64,000 nucleotides of DNA from Paraflavitalea pollutisoli (GCF_029360705.1 NZ_JARKMX010000008.1:2782202-2846201), one strand, 5' to 3'. Positions 37,514-47,000 are shown, counted from the first letter of the stretch. Program-made: numbers and translations. Notes: generated by a model from the letters alone, not told the origin.

Positions 37514-37639
37514 ATGATGCGATTAGACGACCTTCAAACCTTCATCGCCTTTTTTCCTTTAAACTCCTTACTCCTAAACCTTGGAAAAACTGATAGCAAC
37601 ACTCCGAAAGAGGGACCGCAAGGTCCCTTTTTCTATTGA
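37514..37639 (+). ncRNA. Candidate small transcript (or 41-codon peptide) ending at an orphan terminator
   Basis: A convincing terminator at 37611 has no annotated plus-strand gene in front of it, so something short should be transcribed here. A 41-codon frame (MMRLDDLQTFIAFF at the start, ending GPQGPFFY) runs from 37514 through the hairpin to a stop at 37639, but a coding frame passing through a terminator is more likely chance. The weak motif TAGTTTG at 37496-37502 is one base short of the Bacteroidota -7 consensus. A small RNA is my preferred reading; its 5' end is not defined. Confidence 0.3.
37611..37633 (+). terminator. Orphan rho-independent terminator
   Basis: AGGGACC, a GCAA tetraloop and GGTCCCT are followed by TTTTTCT on the plus strand. 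The 7-bp perfect stem and U-run make it a strong intrinsic terminator. The minus strand has no comparable U-run, so it serves a plus-strand transcript. Confidence 0.72.
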
Positions 37640-38194
37640 ACCCTACGGGCAGGCCTGGCCTCCCTTTCATTTACTGGTTTACCCTTAGGACAATCAGGCT
37701 GGCAACTACATATTCTTGCGAACAACAGCATCTCCTTAAAATTTCGATAAAATCTTAAGGGTTCTTGGCAAAAAATACTCCACCTGGTAGCCTGTAGAAA
37801 ATACTCCCGATATCTCTTATTCATTTATACATGTTTACACTGAGGTGAACAGCCAAACTGCGGTAGCGTTTACTCAATAATGTCATACGAAGAACCCTTT
37901 CAAAAACTTTGCCACCTACGATCAATCGTAAACAAGCCGTTACAGCGGAAGTAAAATCTTTTTCGGGTTTGATTTTTGTCTACATTAGTTACTGGAATTT
38001 ACTCAGCGCAGATCACTCCTCAACATTCGAACTTCAAGGCATCCGTTCTCAAAAAAGAACCGTTAGGGCTACTGTCCTGACAGATTACAGGTTGCGCAAT
38101 GACCTGGTCATTACATAATCAATACGCGAAAGCACTTTTACCGGGTGATTCATAATCAACCACCGCGGGCTATTAGATAACAAACAACGTACAA

Positions 38195-38599
38195 ATGAAA
38201 AGAACCTTATCCGACAATGATCTCCTGCGCGTTCAGGACGCTGCTGCCATTATTGAAGCCAATCTCCAGCAACACCTCAAGATTCCCGAGCTGGGGGAGA
38301 AAGTGTACCTCAACAGTTTCAAACTAAAGACAGGATTCAAACAGGTATATGGCGTAGGACCGTATACGTATCTTCAACACATGCGCATGGAGTTTGCCAA
38401 ACAAATGCTACGGGAGGGCGCCACGCTGCGGCATATTGCTGTTTCCATCGGCTTTCGGGGAGCGCAGGCCGAATCCAATTTTATCAAGGCCTTCAAGAAA
38501 TATGAAAAGATACCACCGGGTTTATGGCGTCAGGTGCATGTACAACAGAAGGCGGTATCGTTGTATCCGGTATACAAAGTGGATATCAGCAACAATTGA
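38195..38599 (+). CDS. AraC-type transcription regulator consisting only of the DNA-binding domain
   Basis: The 134-residue protein is almost entirely an AraC/XylS HTH pair. The first helix-turn-helix is around residues 28-55 (IPELGEKVYLNSFKLKTGFKQVYG), with the linking helix YTYLQHMRMEFAKQML. The second HTH is LRHIAVSIGFRGAQAESNFIKAFKKYEKIPP, close to the family signature. There is no sensory domain in front, whereas typical AraC regulators have about 150 more residues. It is transcribed away from the pectin operon and is the only conventional DNA-binding regulator next to it. Control of that operon is plausible but inferred. Confidence 0.88.
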   Translation: MKRTLSDNDLLRVQDAAAIIEANLQQHLKIPELGEKVYLNSFKLKTGFKQVYGVGPYTYLQHMRMEFAKQMLREGATLRHIAVSIGFRGAQAESNFIKAFKKYEKIPPGLWRQVHVQQKAVSLYPVYKVDISNN

Positions 38600-38852
38600 C
38601 AATGCATGAAAGTGCCACCTGGAATAGTAGTTATACCGATCGAAACAAAAAGGCACTTTACTTTTACATCGTCAATACAACGACATCCACCCACAACCCA
38701 CATACATTCCTTGCTATCAGCAGGCCCCGATAGAAAAACCAAACATGAAACAAGCAGTCTAACCAGCTAACCAATTTAACAACAAGCGGCATTTGCCTTC
38801 AGCACTTCAAAGAGGTGCCAGAGAAAGCTTTGCCCAAACAAATACTTATACC

Positions 38853-39341
38853 ATGAACCGATCCACGGTTGTTGGGCAGGAATCTATTCGCCCAAAATCC
38901 AAGATATCCCTACGATCGCTGACCAGTAAAGCAGCGATACTGGAAGTATGCTGTTTCTTAATAACGCTCTTATTCATCTATGCAGCGATCTCCAAATTAA
39001 GAGACTTTAGCACCTTTCAGTTGCAGCTGGGGCAGTCGCCTTTCATCACCGACTATGCTGTCCCCCTCTCCTACATGGTCCCTATCGGAGAGATACTGCT
39101 GGCCCTGATGCTGATCTATAAGCCACTGCGGTTGATTGGCCTGTATGGATCGCTGTTTACGATGGCGCTGTTCACGGCCTATATTTATTCGATGTTGAAC
39201 TTCAGCTACTATGTACCCTGTAGTTGTGGCGGCATACTGAACTCACTGAGTTGGGAAGCACATCTCTGGTTCAATATCGGGTTTGTGGTCATTGCACTCG
39301 CCGGCATTTTCATCCAGGTACATTTCAAAAACAAAGCATGA
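38853..39341 (+). CDS. MauE/DoxX-family redox-associated integral membrane protein
   Basis: I start at 38853 (MNRSTVVGQ), giving 162 residues; the open frame begins 20 codons earlier. The protein has four likely membrane helices (about residues 29-47, 72-90, 95-115 and 133-155), the AAISKLRDF segment after helix one and a CSC motif (C123/C125 in VPCSCGG), as in MauE-type proteins where a Cys pair takes part in disulfide formation. A further Cys pair, C33/C34, lies within helix one. It overlaps the next gene by ATGA. The cassette context with Cys-pair secreted proteins suggests a role in their oxidation. Confidence 0.8.
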   Translation: MNRSTVVGQESIRPKSKISLRSLTSKAAILEVCCFLITLLFIYAAISKLRDFSTFQLQLGQSPFITDYAVPLSYMVPIGEILLALMLIYKPLRLIGLYGSLFTMALFTAYIYSMLNFSYYVPCSCGGILNSLSWEAHLWFNIGFVVIALAGIFIQVHFKNKA

Positions 39342-40396
39342 GCATCTACAGTAAACATATTGTGCTATCTCTGTCGACGATCACCATCGCCGTGGGCGTG
39401 GTAGCCTTCCTGGCCAATAAAAGTGCGGGAATGATGGAGGAAGAAACAAAGTTCGACCGGAAGATGACGAACATAAACCTTATCCTATCTTCTGTTACTC
39501 CGCGCTCTTTGATGATGACTGCCGTAGCTGGCGTAAAAGACAATAGACTCTATTTTCAGACGGTGTATCCCAACAAGGTACTGGTCACAGACTTTGACTT
39601 TAAGAACCATGTAGAGAAAACGCTGAATGTACCTTCGGATGACACAACGGCTTCGATGTTTACCCTGCTCCTGAAAGACAATGGTCTGACCATCGCCGCC
39701 AGCAATACGCCGGCCCTATTCGCGGCTGATGAAGGTTCGGCCTCTACACGGATGTACCATTTTCCACAAAGATCCTTCACCAGGGTAGTCATGATTGCTC
39801 CAGACTCTTATGTTTTCCGCGGACGGGACACGGCCGTTAAAACAAAAGACCAGACATTTTTTAAAGGGAGCCCGGCAGCAGGCATTACCGGGAGGGAAGA
39901 CAATGTATCGAAAAAGGTGGGCGACTACGGCATGTCGACCGACGGCATACTCGATTACGACAAGACCTCAAACCTGATCGTATACGTACCATTTTATGGC
40001 AACCAATTCATTTGCCTGGACACAAACCTTCATAAAAAATACGAAGTAACGACGGTGAATGACAAAAGCAAGGAGATCAACAGCATTGGTGTTACCGATG
40101 CACAAGGCCAAAAAATGGTCACCAATGTGGGTCCTAAGAGATTATTGAATACTTACTCGAACGTGCATGATGGAACCTTATACATCAAATCGGACGCCCG
40201 TTCGCAGCTACAGCCAGCAGCCACCTTTGCCAATAACTCGACCATCGACATGTACGACATAGCATCCGGCCGGTACAAAGGCAGCTTTTACATACCCGAC
40301 CATCAAGGAGAAAAGCCATTTTCTTTCCGGGTCACCGACCAATCTGTCATTGCCTTATACAAATCATCTGCCGTCAACTGGCATATAAATAACTAA
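39338..40396 (+). CDS. Membrane-anchored propeller-like protein of unknown function
   Basis: Starting at the ATGA overlap (39338) gives 352 residues with one N-terminal membrane segment (HIVLSLSTITIAVGVVAFLA) and an extracytoplasmic remainder. That remainder has repeated beta-strand runs (RLYFQTVYPNKVLVTDFDF, NLIVYVPFYGNQFICLDTNL, GTLYIKSDA, STIDMYDIASGRYKGSFYIPD) like a six- or seven-bladed WD/TolB-type propeller. No lipobox and only one Cys are present, and no catalytic motif is evident. It is coupled to the MauE-like gene and followed by two small secreted proteins. It may be a scaffold or receptor for them; this is inference. Confidence 0.75.
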   Translation: MSIYSKHIVLSLSTITIAVGVVAFLANKSAGMMEEETKFDRKMTNINLILSSVTPRSLMMTAVAGVKDNRLYFQTVYPNKVLVTDFDFKNHVEKTLNVPSDDTTASMFTLLLKDNGLTIAASNTPALFAADEGSASTRMYHFPQRSFTRVVMIAPDSYVFRGRDTAVKTKDQTFFKGSPAAGITGREDNVSKKVGDYGMSTDGILDYDKTSNLIVYVPFYGNQFICLDTNLHKKYEVTTVNDKSKEINSIGVTDAQGQKMVTNVGPKRLLNTYSNVHDGTLYIKSDARSQLQPAATFANNSTIDMYDIASGRYKGSFYIPDHQGEKPFSFRVTDQSVIALYKSSAVNWHINN

Positions 40397-40479
40397 ACGC
40401 TTTGCGCGCAAAAAAGGGGAACGCCGAAAACCTATAAAAGAGTAGGCGATTTAATGACCATTTCTTTAATTATTATTTT

Positions 40480-40809
40480 ATGAAAAAAGTATCAATCAGC
40501 GGCGCTGCTTTGCTTGCCGTCGTTATTGCCGTAGCCAGTGCATTTACAACAGCTAAACCAACGATCACAGAAGGCTGGTACCTGGCTCAACCTGGTACAG
40601 CGCTTGGCACACCTCCTGCCAATCCTCCTGGTTACACTTATACTGCTACAGCGTTCCCGATCTACCATGGCCTGACTTCTCCCAACGTAGCAGTAGGTCA
40701 GTGCGCGAGCAATCCTACTCAACTGTGTTCGGCATATTTCAATGCTACGCCAGTTAATGTACGGGACCCTCAAGAAACCATCTTCTACAAAGCTGGTGGT
40801 CGTCAATAA
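40480..40809 (+). CDS. Small secreted protein A (DUF6520-like) with a C-x7-C pair
   Basis: The 109-residue product has an N-terminal export segment (residues 1-24, ending ASAFTT), then a 55-residue Pro/Gly/Tyr/Thr-rich middle (GTPPANPPGYTY). Two Cys, C75 and C83, stand in QCASNPTQLC, and the tail is VNVRDPQETIFYKAGGRQ. The size, the AFTT signal end and the paired Cys resemble the Bacteroidota DUF6520 family, which I assign only tentatively. It closely resembles protein B encoded next to it. It follows the propeller gene by 83 bases and precedes a strong hairpin. Function unknown; the paired Cys beside a MauE-type oxidase suggest a disulfide. Confidence 0.78.
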   Translation: MKKVSISGAALLAVVIAVASAFTTAKPTITEGWYLAQPGTALGTPPANPPGYTYTATAFPIYHGLTSPNVAVGQCASNPTQLCSAYFNATPVNVRDPQETIFYKAGGRQ

Positions 40810-40821
40810 GCATTTTGCAAC

Positions 40822-40847
40822 AAACGGCAGCGAAATCGCTGCCGTTT
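40822..40847 (+). terminator. 11-bp perfect hairpin between the twin small-protein genes
   Basis: AAACGGCAGCG and CGCTGCCGTTT pair perfectly around an AAAT loop, 12 bases after the stop codon of protein A. The following sequence (GCTATTG) has no U-run, so it may act as a partial terminator, mRNA stabiliser or processing site that sets the ratio of A to B. Confidence 0.5.
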
Positions 40848-40908
40848 GCTATTGATTATGACTATAAGCTGAACCAATTTATCCAATCACCAATCATCAC
40901 CATTTTAG

Positions 40909-41232
40909 ATGAAAAAATCATCTTACAGCCACCTATCATTGCTTGCAGGCATCCTCGCTTTGACAAGTGCGTTTACAACGCTACGAATTACGGAAGGGTG
41001 GTATTTAGCTGTTGGTGGCACACCATTAGGCACTCCACCTGCCAATCCTCCAGGATATACTTACGGTCCAGCCGGTTTTCCGACCTATTTTGGATTGACC
41101 TCTCCGACAGTGGCAGTCGGCCAGTGCGCGAGCAATCCTTCACAAACATGCGCTGCCTATTTTAACAGCAGCGGCGTCAACGTCAGAGATCCGCAAGAGA
41201 GCATCTTTTACAAAGCTGGTGGCCGACAGTAA
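40909..41232 (+). CDS. Small secreted protein B (DUF6520-like), paralogue of A
   Basis: The 107-residue product shares with protein A the segments ITEGWYLA, GTPPANPPGYTY, GLTSP, VAVGQCASNP, the second Cys (C73 and C81, again C-x7-C) and the tail NVRDPQESIFYKAGGRQ. The signal segments differ (SYSHLSLLAGILALTSAFTT here), so the mature parts are the conserved portion. This implies a tandem duplication under selection for the mature sequence. It ends 13 bases from the end of the convergent TlpA-like gene. No function is known to me; a secreted structural or signalling peptide is possible. Confidence 0.78.
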   Translation: MKKSSYSHLSLLAGILALTSAFTTLRITEGWYLAVGGTPLGTPPANPPGYTYGPAGFPTYFGLTSPTVAVGQCASNPSQTCAAYFNSSGVNVRDPQESIFYKAGGRQ

Positions 41233-41245
41233 AGATACTACCGTA

Positions 41246-42583
41246 TTACTTCCTATCCCTGATCACCAGCATCTCAACATCCGCTTCTTCGATCACAAGG
41301 TCTAGCCCATACTTCTGCAGCTCTTTCCTGAAAGCATGGTAGTCCCTGAAATCACCCGTAATATCCAGGTCCATAAACCCTTCATAGCCCGATGAATTAA
41401 CAAACGGATAATGATGCTTCCAACCCTGCCCGTATTGTATCAGGTCCATCATAAAAGTCACCATCGGCACATGATCATACTTGAGATTATAGACCGTATA
41501 CTCTCTATCCGCTTCACCTTCTGGCTGTTGGCTCACGAATTTCCTTGAATTACCTAGTTTCACGAGGTTATAGCAGATCTTCTTTCTTTTTTCCACATTG
41601 GCCGTCAATGGAAACCACTTCTCCAGGTCTTTTTGCATGATCTTGTACAACCTGGCCGTATCTGCCATTGGCACCATCAGATCGTAACATACACCATGGT
41701 TTTTCAACCAGTCTATATAGCGCTGATCTGTCCATTCGGGCCCATGCCCCACTGTATACAACAACGAATCTTTCGTTTCCAGCATGATCCTTGATTCTTC
41801 CAGGAATAAAGAGCCGGTCAACTCCAGCGCATAGGCCACTCCAAACAAAAACACCGGCGTTTCGTTCGTGATCATTATCTTGTACTGCCCTTTACCGATT
41901 TCATTGCCTGGACCACCTCCAACTGCCATCGACAGTTGTGGCATATACCTTGTCACCATACTATATGCCACCAAATTATCCTCATTGATCAGCGTATTGT
42001 GCTGCGTAAACATAGGTTTGGCATAACTCATCTTTACAGACTCTACAACATCCGTTTTTGTTGCAGCGACGATTTGCTGTCCTCCCAAAAAACGGTTCAA
42101 GTTATCTTCATTTAATGCGTAATTATCCGTGATCCCTTTTACCACCCCATCCCTACCGATCCATACATAATGTGGCAATATCTTATGCGGGAACAGCTTG
42201 CTCAATACCTCATCGTTGACCACCGTGCGCACTTTCACGCCCGTCGCCTTTTTGATCCTTGTCAGCAGGGACTGTACCTTTTCCGGACTCTCGGCTGTTA
42301 CAGGTATGATTTCCAGTTTATCTTTGTACGCTTTTTGAATGGAATCGTTTTTGGGCAGATCAGACACACAAGGCTTGCACCAGGTGGCCCAAAAATCAAG
42401 AATGATCGCTTTTCCTTTCAGGTCCGCGAGATTATCGATCGCCATATCGCTGTTAAACAACTGTAGCGCTACATCGGGCACGTCATCGCCCGCATTTAAA
42501 GAACGTATATTGTCCTGCGCCAACAACACGCCACAGTACAGGAGTGCAGGAATCAATGCTTTTATCCTTTTACCAGTAATCAT
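41246..42583 (-). CDS. TlpA-type thioredoxin-fold protein with C-terminal DUF3738-like domain
   Basis: Started at 42583 (MITGKRIKALIPALL), which gives a signal peptide; the open frame extends 44 codons upstream over the SusD end. The 445-residue protein has a thioredoxin fold at about residues 30-160 with the redox motif WATWCKPC (C69/C72) and the cis-Pro region KILPHYVWI. The C-terminal part ends in a DUF3738-like block (LQKYGLDLVIEEADVEMLVIRD). TlpA proteins reduce disulfides outside the cytoplasm. It follows SusD by 34 bases in an STN-SusC/SusD operon and converges on the small-protein cassette, so its substrates may include imported or secreted Cys proteins. Confidence 0.87.
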   Translation of the reverse strand: MITGKRIKALIPALLYCGVLLAQDNIRSLNAGDDVPDVALQLFNSDMAIDNLADLKGKAIILDFWATWCKPCVSDLPKNDSIQKAYKDKLEIIPVTAESPEKVQSLLTRIKKATGVKVRTVVNDEVLSKLFPHKILPHYVWIGRDGVVKGITDNYALNEDNLNRFLGGQQIVAATKTDVVESVKMSYAKPMFTQHNTLINEDNLVAYSMVTRYMPQLSMAVGGGPGNEIGKGQYKIMITNETPVFLFGVAYALELTGSLFLEESRIMLETKDSLLYTVGHGPEWTDQRYIDWLKNHGVCYDLMVPMADTARLYKIMQKDLEKWFPLTANVEKRKKICYNLVKLGNSRKFVSQQPEGEADREYTVYNLKYDHVPMVTFMMDLIQYGQGWKHHYPFVNSSGYEGFMDLDITGDFRDYHAFRKELQKYGLDLVIEEADVEMLVIRDRK

Positions 42584-42617
42584 AGAGCTTTTTTTAATGT
42601 TGAATGATTGACATCCT

Positions 42618-43979
42618 TTATCTTGGATTTTGTGGAATTCCACTTGCCAGCACTTCACTCGGCGGTATGATCCATGCATATTTTTTATCGCCAGGCGCCA
42701 GCACGACCGTTTCATTATTGGCGAATCGCTTGACTGTCACTGCGGACGCTGGCTGCTTACTGAAACGCCGTAGATCGGCCCATCGAAGACCACGGAAAGC
42801 AGTTTCTTTTCTGCGCTCTTGTAAAATGACCTGCAAGGCTTCGGCAGCAGAAGCCGCCGTAGCCGGAACAAAGTGCGCTGCCGAAAATCGCTTTACCAGT
42901 AATTTATTCAGCAATTCCAATGCTGGCGTCGTCTCCCCTTTGCGGGCGTACACTTCGGCAAGGATCAGGTATAATTCGCTCGCAGCAATACCCCCAAACA
43001 ATTGCGACACATTGCCCGAATAACTACCGGCCCATACTATGCGGCCTCCATTATCACGGAAGAAGTGCAACTTACGCAGATCATTGGCATCGTAACTTTT
43101 ATACAAACTGGAATCTACTGTAGCGGCATACTGGTATAAAGTAGGCGCTGTTAGCATGGGCGTATAAAAGATCACCTCGGGGTTATCGTAGTATTGTGGA
43201 AGGGAAAATTGGTCGTTATACGTCAGGGTATTAAAGTCGAGTAATTGATCATATAATGACAGGGCCAGTTGGCTGTATTTCCGGGCACTGTCGTATTGAT
43301 CTATTGACAAATAAACGCGGCTCAGCAATCCATAAGCCGCTGTCCGCACTGGCCTTGTCCTGTACCTCGCTGTGGCAGGCAACAAACCGGCCGACTGACC
43401 CAGGTCGGCGATGATCTGGTTGTATACTGTTTGTATCGATACCCTCCCCTGCTGCTCATTGATATTGGAAGACAGCCGCAATGGAACTCCCTGGTCGGTA
43501 TCGGCGGTGGCAGCATTGTATACGTTGGCGAACTGCTCGATCAAACCAGCATACGCCAGCGCCCGGAAAAAATAGGCATTACCGGCCACCTCGTTCCATT
43601 TTCCAGGATTCAGTTCCTTCACCCCTTTCTTTGCAAGACCTTCCAATACCAGGTTCGACACCAGTATGCCCTGATAGGGAAATTCCCATTCATACAAGGT
43701 AGGATAAGACCATCCATTTTTTGACCATAGGTAAAAATCAAGTCCATATTGACCCAGAGAAGATATCACCGATTGATCGACGTAATAGTTATCCGATCCC
43801 GCCTCACCAAGCCCAGGATATTGGTGTATATTGGGGTTATCCAATAATGCCTGAAAATCTTCCAGGTCCGACGGTACAGCGATCGATGCTTCAGGCTTTG
43901 CATCCAACCAGTCCTTGCTGCAACCTGTGCAGGCCAACAGCACCATCGCGACAATCATTGTAGGTATTCTTGCATTCAT
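42618..43979 (-). CDS. SusD/RagB-family lipoprotein (pair 2)
   Basis: Started at 43979 (MNARIPTMIVAMVLLACTGC) for its lipobox ACTGC. The 453-residue protein is short for the family but shows SusD order: FQALLDNPN near the N-terminus, NAYFFRALAYAGLIEQFANVYNAATADTDQGVPLRL, the TAAYGLLSRVYLSIDQYDSARKYS TPR and the closing LQVILQERRKETAFRGLRWADLRRFSK. It follows the STN-type SusC by 22 bases. This short SusD class goes with SusC/ECF-FecR systems that also encode thioredoxins or peptidases, so the ligand may be a peptide or glycoprotein rather than pectin. Confidence 0.92.
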   Translation of the reverse strand: MNARIPTMIVAMVLLACTGCSKDWLDAKPEASIAVPSDLEDFQALLDNPNIHQYPGLGEAGSDNYYVDQSVISSLGQYGLDFYLWSKNGWSYPTLYEWEFPYQGILVSNLVLEGLAKKGVKELNPGKWNEVAGNAYFFRALAYAGLIEQFANVYNAATADTDQGVPLRLSSNINEQQGRVSIQTVYNQIIADLGQSAGLLPATARYRTRPVRTAAYGLLSRVYLSIDQYDSARKYSQLALSLYDQLLDFNTLTYNDQFSLPQYYDNPEVIFYTPMLTAPTLYQYAATVDSSLYKSYDANDLRKLHFFRDNGGRIVWAGSYSGNVSQLFGGIAASELYLILAEVYARKGETTPALELLNKLLVKRFSAAHFVPATAASAAEALQVILQERRKETAFRGLRWADLRRFSKQPASAVTVKRFANNETVVLAPGDKKYAWIIPPSEVLASGIPQNPR

Positions 43980-44001
43980 AATTAGGTCGTTTGAGTTGAT
44001 C

Positions 44002-47000
44002 TTAAAATCCGGCTTTAACGCCAAAGGCATAACTTCTTACAGGCCTGAACACTACCTGCGCATCGGGGTCGATACCGTAGTTATTCGCCCGCCACAAGAT
44101 GCCGGCATTTTGCACATAGAAATTGAACTGGAGGTAGTCTATCACTTTCGACTGCTGCTTTTTAAAGCTCCAGTCATACGTCAGGGAGATATCCTGCAGC
44201 CGGATATGATCGCCTCGCTCAACCGTTACTGAAGACCCCGCGTAAAATTGATCCGCTGAGAAATTGGCTACGGCTGGCATAGCAGGAACATCAGTTACCT
44301 GCTCATCACCAGGCTTTTTCCAGCGCCGCGAAAAATCCACATTACCCGAAAGCAAATTGTATAACCCAAAGTAGCTGATGGTGGATCTTCGAAAATAATA
44401 GCCCATTTTATAAGCGATATTGAATGAAAGTGCCAATGAACCATACGCCAGCGTGTTGCGCAGGGCACCAAAGTAGACAGGCACGGCCGAGCCATTGTAT
44501 ACCTGCTGTTTCCTGGAGCTATTTAATAGGGCTGCATAGTCCTGGGTAGGCGTTTTACTGGTATCACTCAAATATCCTAAAGGCGCTCCGCTGGCGGGAT
44601 CGAGGCCAGCCCAATAATAACTGTAAATACCCTGCACGGGTCTACCTTCCACAAATAAAGCCCCATACTCATTGCCATCGTATCGGGTAACCCGATCCCT
44701 GGCATAGCTAAATAAAAAAGCTGTAGTCCATTTGAACCTTCCATCGATGTTTCTGGTGGTGATCGCAACATCAACGCCATGCCCTTTGATGGCCGCGTAA
44801 TTCTTGGTAGCAGTCGTAAAACCTGTACTGGAAGGAATGACCTGCGCAGCAATCATATCACGGCCTTTTTTCCAAAAAGCTTCCACGCTGCCAGACAATT
44901 TTCCCTGCAGTGCGCTAAACTCTACGCCAATATTGGAAATACCGATCTTCTCCCATTTCAGTTCGGGATTGCCGGGAGAAACCAGGGTAGCGAAAATTGG
45001 CTGTATGGCAGTTTGTATGTTGGAATACACAGCCGTCGTATACGCGGTGGCATTCACCAGTGTATTACCATTGAAACCATAGCTGGCCTTTACCAGCAGG
45101 TTGGACAACCAGGGAATGTTGAAAAACGCTTCGTTGCTCACGATCCATTTGGCGCCAGCCGACCACAACGGGGTTGATTTGTTGTTGTAACTAAGTCCGA
45201 ATAAATTGCCCTGATCGATACGACCACTTACCGAAGCTATATAACGGGCACGAAAGGTATAGGAAGCATTGGCAAAGGCCGACCGGTACCGTTGCAACGA
45301 TCCCCGGATACTATTATAGTTGACAATGGTGGCTGCCCCTTGCGGATAGGTATTGAAATACGTGCTGTAGTCTACTTCCTGAAACGAGCTATTCCTCTCG
45401 TTGTAACCGTAATAGCCAGCACTATTACCGGCCCCTTCTACTTCCCGAACCTCCACCCCGGCAAGCGCCGACACCTGGTGATCGCCCGCCGTATAATTAT
45501 ATGTAAGACCCAGCCGCCCATTGTGTGCAGTATATTCGTCCCGGTTATTACGAAGAATACCTCCCAACGGAACTTTGTAGGTGATTGGATCGGTGGTTAG
45601 GTCTGTGAATCGGTTGATAACATCCCGTGCAAAATAAGTGTCAGGGCTATAGTAGATTCGACCGTTTGTAGTGCCCTTCGAGTATTGATACTTGACATCC
45701 ACACTCAACCCACGGAGAAGATTGTATTTGATCCCTGCGGTGAGACGCAGGTCAGTCAGTCTGGTAACATTATCCGATAGCGACTGCTCCTGCAGCGGAT
45801 TGAAACGCCAATTCAACAAGCGGCCACCACCAGCCGTATCAGCCCAGGCAGGGATAAAATCCTTGGTAACAGGCATAGGATTACCGGCATCGTCGGTAAA
45901 CCTGGTATAGGGATACAGAGCGATCCCACTGGGCCCGCCAACCACGAGGTTTTGAATGACGGAGTTATTGAATGTTTCACTTTGCACATAGTTGATGCCC
46001 CCGGAAAACTCCAGCCCCCGTAAGGGTGTTATATTCATGGCGGAATTGATCGTTAAACGATTATTGGCATTCCCCACCTCTTGCTGCAAATTTCTGTCGT
46101 ACCCGACAGAAAGCGCGTAATTGGCATTATCGCTGCCGCCCGATAATCCGATACTGTATTGCTGATTGACCGCCCTCCGGTAAAAATACTTCGACAAGCC
46201 ATCACGCACATCGATCGAGCGCAGCGAATCCAGGGAGCGATTGGCTTGGTCAGCCGTGATTAACCCCTGCTGCTGTTTGTAGTATAAGGAAGCCCCCGGC
46301 GGCGCAAATGTATAAGGCCAGTCATTGGGGTTCTCGAGATACCAGGTATAAAAACTATTATCGTACAGGTACTTTTCTACTTCCAGCAAATCGCCCGAGC
46401 TGAGGTAATTCCTGTTGTACCCCATATCGGGCTTCTCCGCCACCGTCACATTGGCCGCAAACAGTACTTTTGCTTTCTGGTTATACTTTCCTTTTTTCGT
46501 AGTGATCACGATCACGCCATTGCCCGCCCGCGCCCCCCAGATACTGGCAGCGGCAGCATCTTTCAACACGGTTAAATTTTCTACATCGTTTGGGTTGATG
46601 TTGTTAATATCACCATCGTAGGGGAAATTATCGACCACCACCAGCGGACTTTCATTCGCAATGATCGTACTTCGACCGCGGATGCTGATTGACCGGGTGC
46701 CGTCCGCCGCACCTGCATTAAACACCAAGCCACTGGTTATACCATCCAACCGGCTCAGCACATCGGTCGTGATCCGCTTGGACATCATCTCCCGGTCGGG
46801 CTGCGAAAATGAACCCGTTGCACGCTCTGGAGAGATATTTTGGTAACCGGTATTTAACGTCACCGTCACCTCTTTCAGGTCAACCGTTTTTATACTGAGT
46901 TGCACAGCCACAAAGTCGCGGCTGCCGATAGCTACTTCCTTCGTTTCGTACTGCACACTCGTAATCAACAGCTGATCATCATCATCCACATCGTTTAGCG

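Larger units (their letters stand above)
37240..38194. other. Divergent intergenic region between GH28 and the AraC-type gene
   Basis: This 955-bp gap must hold the promoters of the minus-strand pectin operon and the plus-strand regulator. Visible elements are ATGGCTAA (37347-37354) facing TTAGCCAT (37387-37394), AGCCATCC repeated at 37323-37330 and 37389-37396, a small GCAGTT/AACTGC hairpin (37446-37466) and a strong plus-strand terminator near 37611. I saw no clear TAnnTTTG promoter. Short open frames here have no convincing family features. Confidence 0.6.

Noticed and set aside
37633-37824. 63-codon minus-strand frame in the divergent intergenic region
   Set aside because: No signal, membrane or family motif, and it abuts the orphan terminator; no supporting ribosome binding site.
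37909-38118. 69-codon plus-strand frame upstream of the AraC gene
   Set aside because: No recognisable features; more likely leader sequence.
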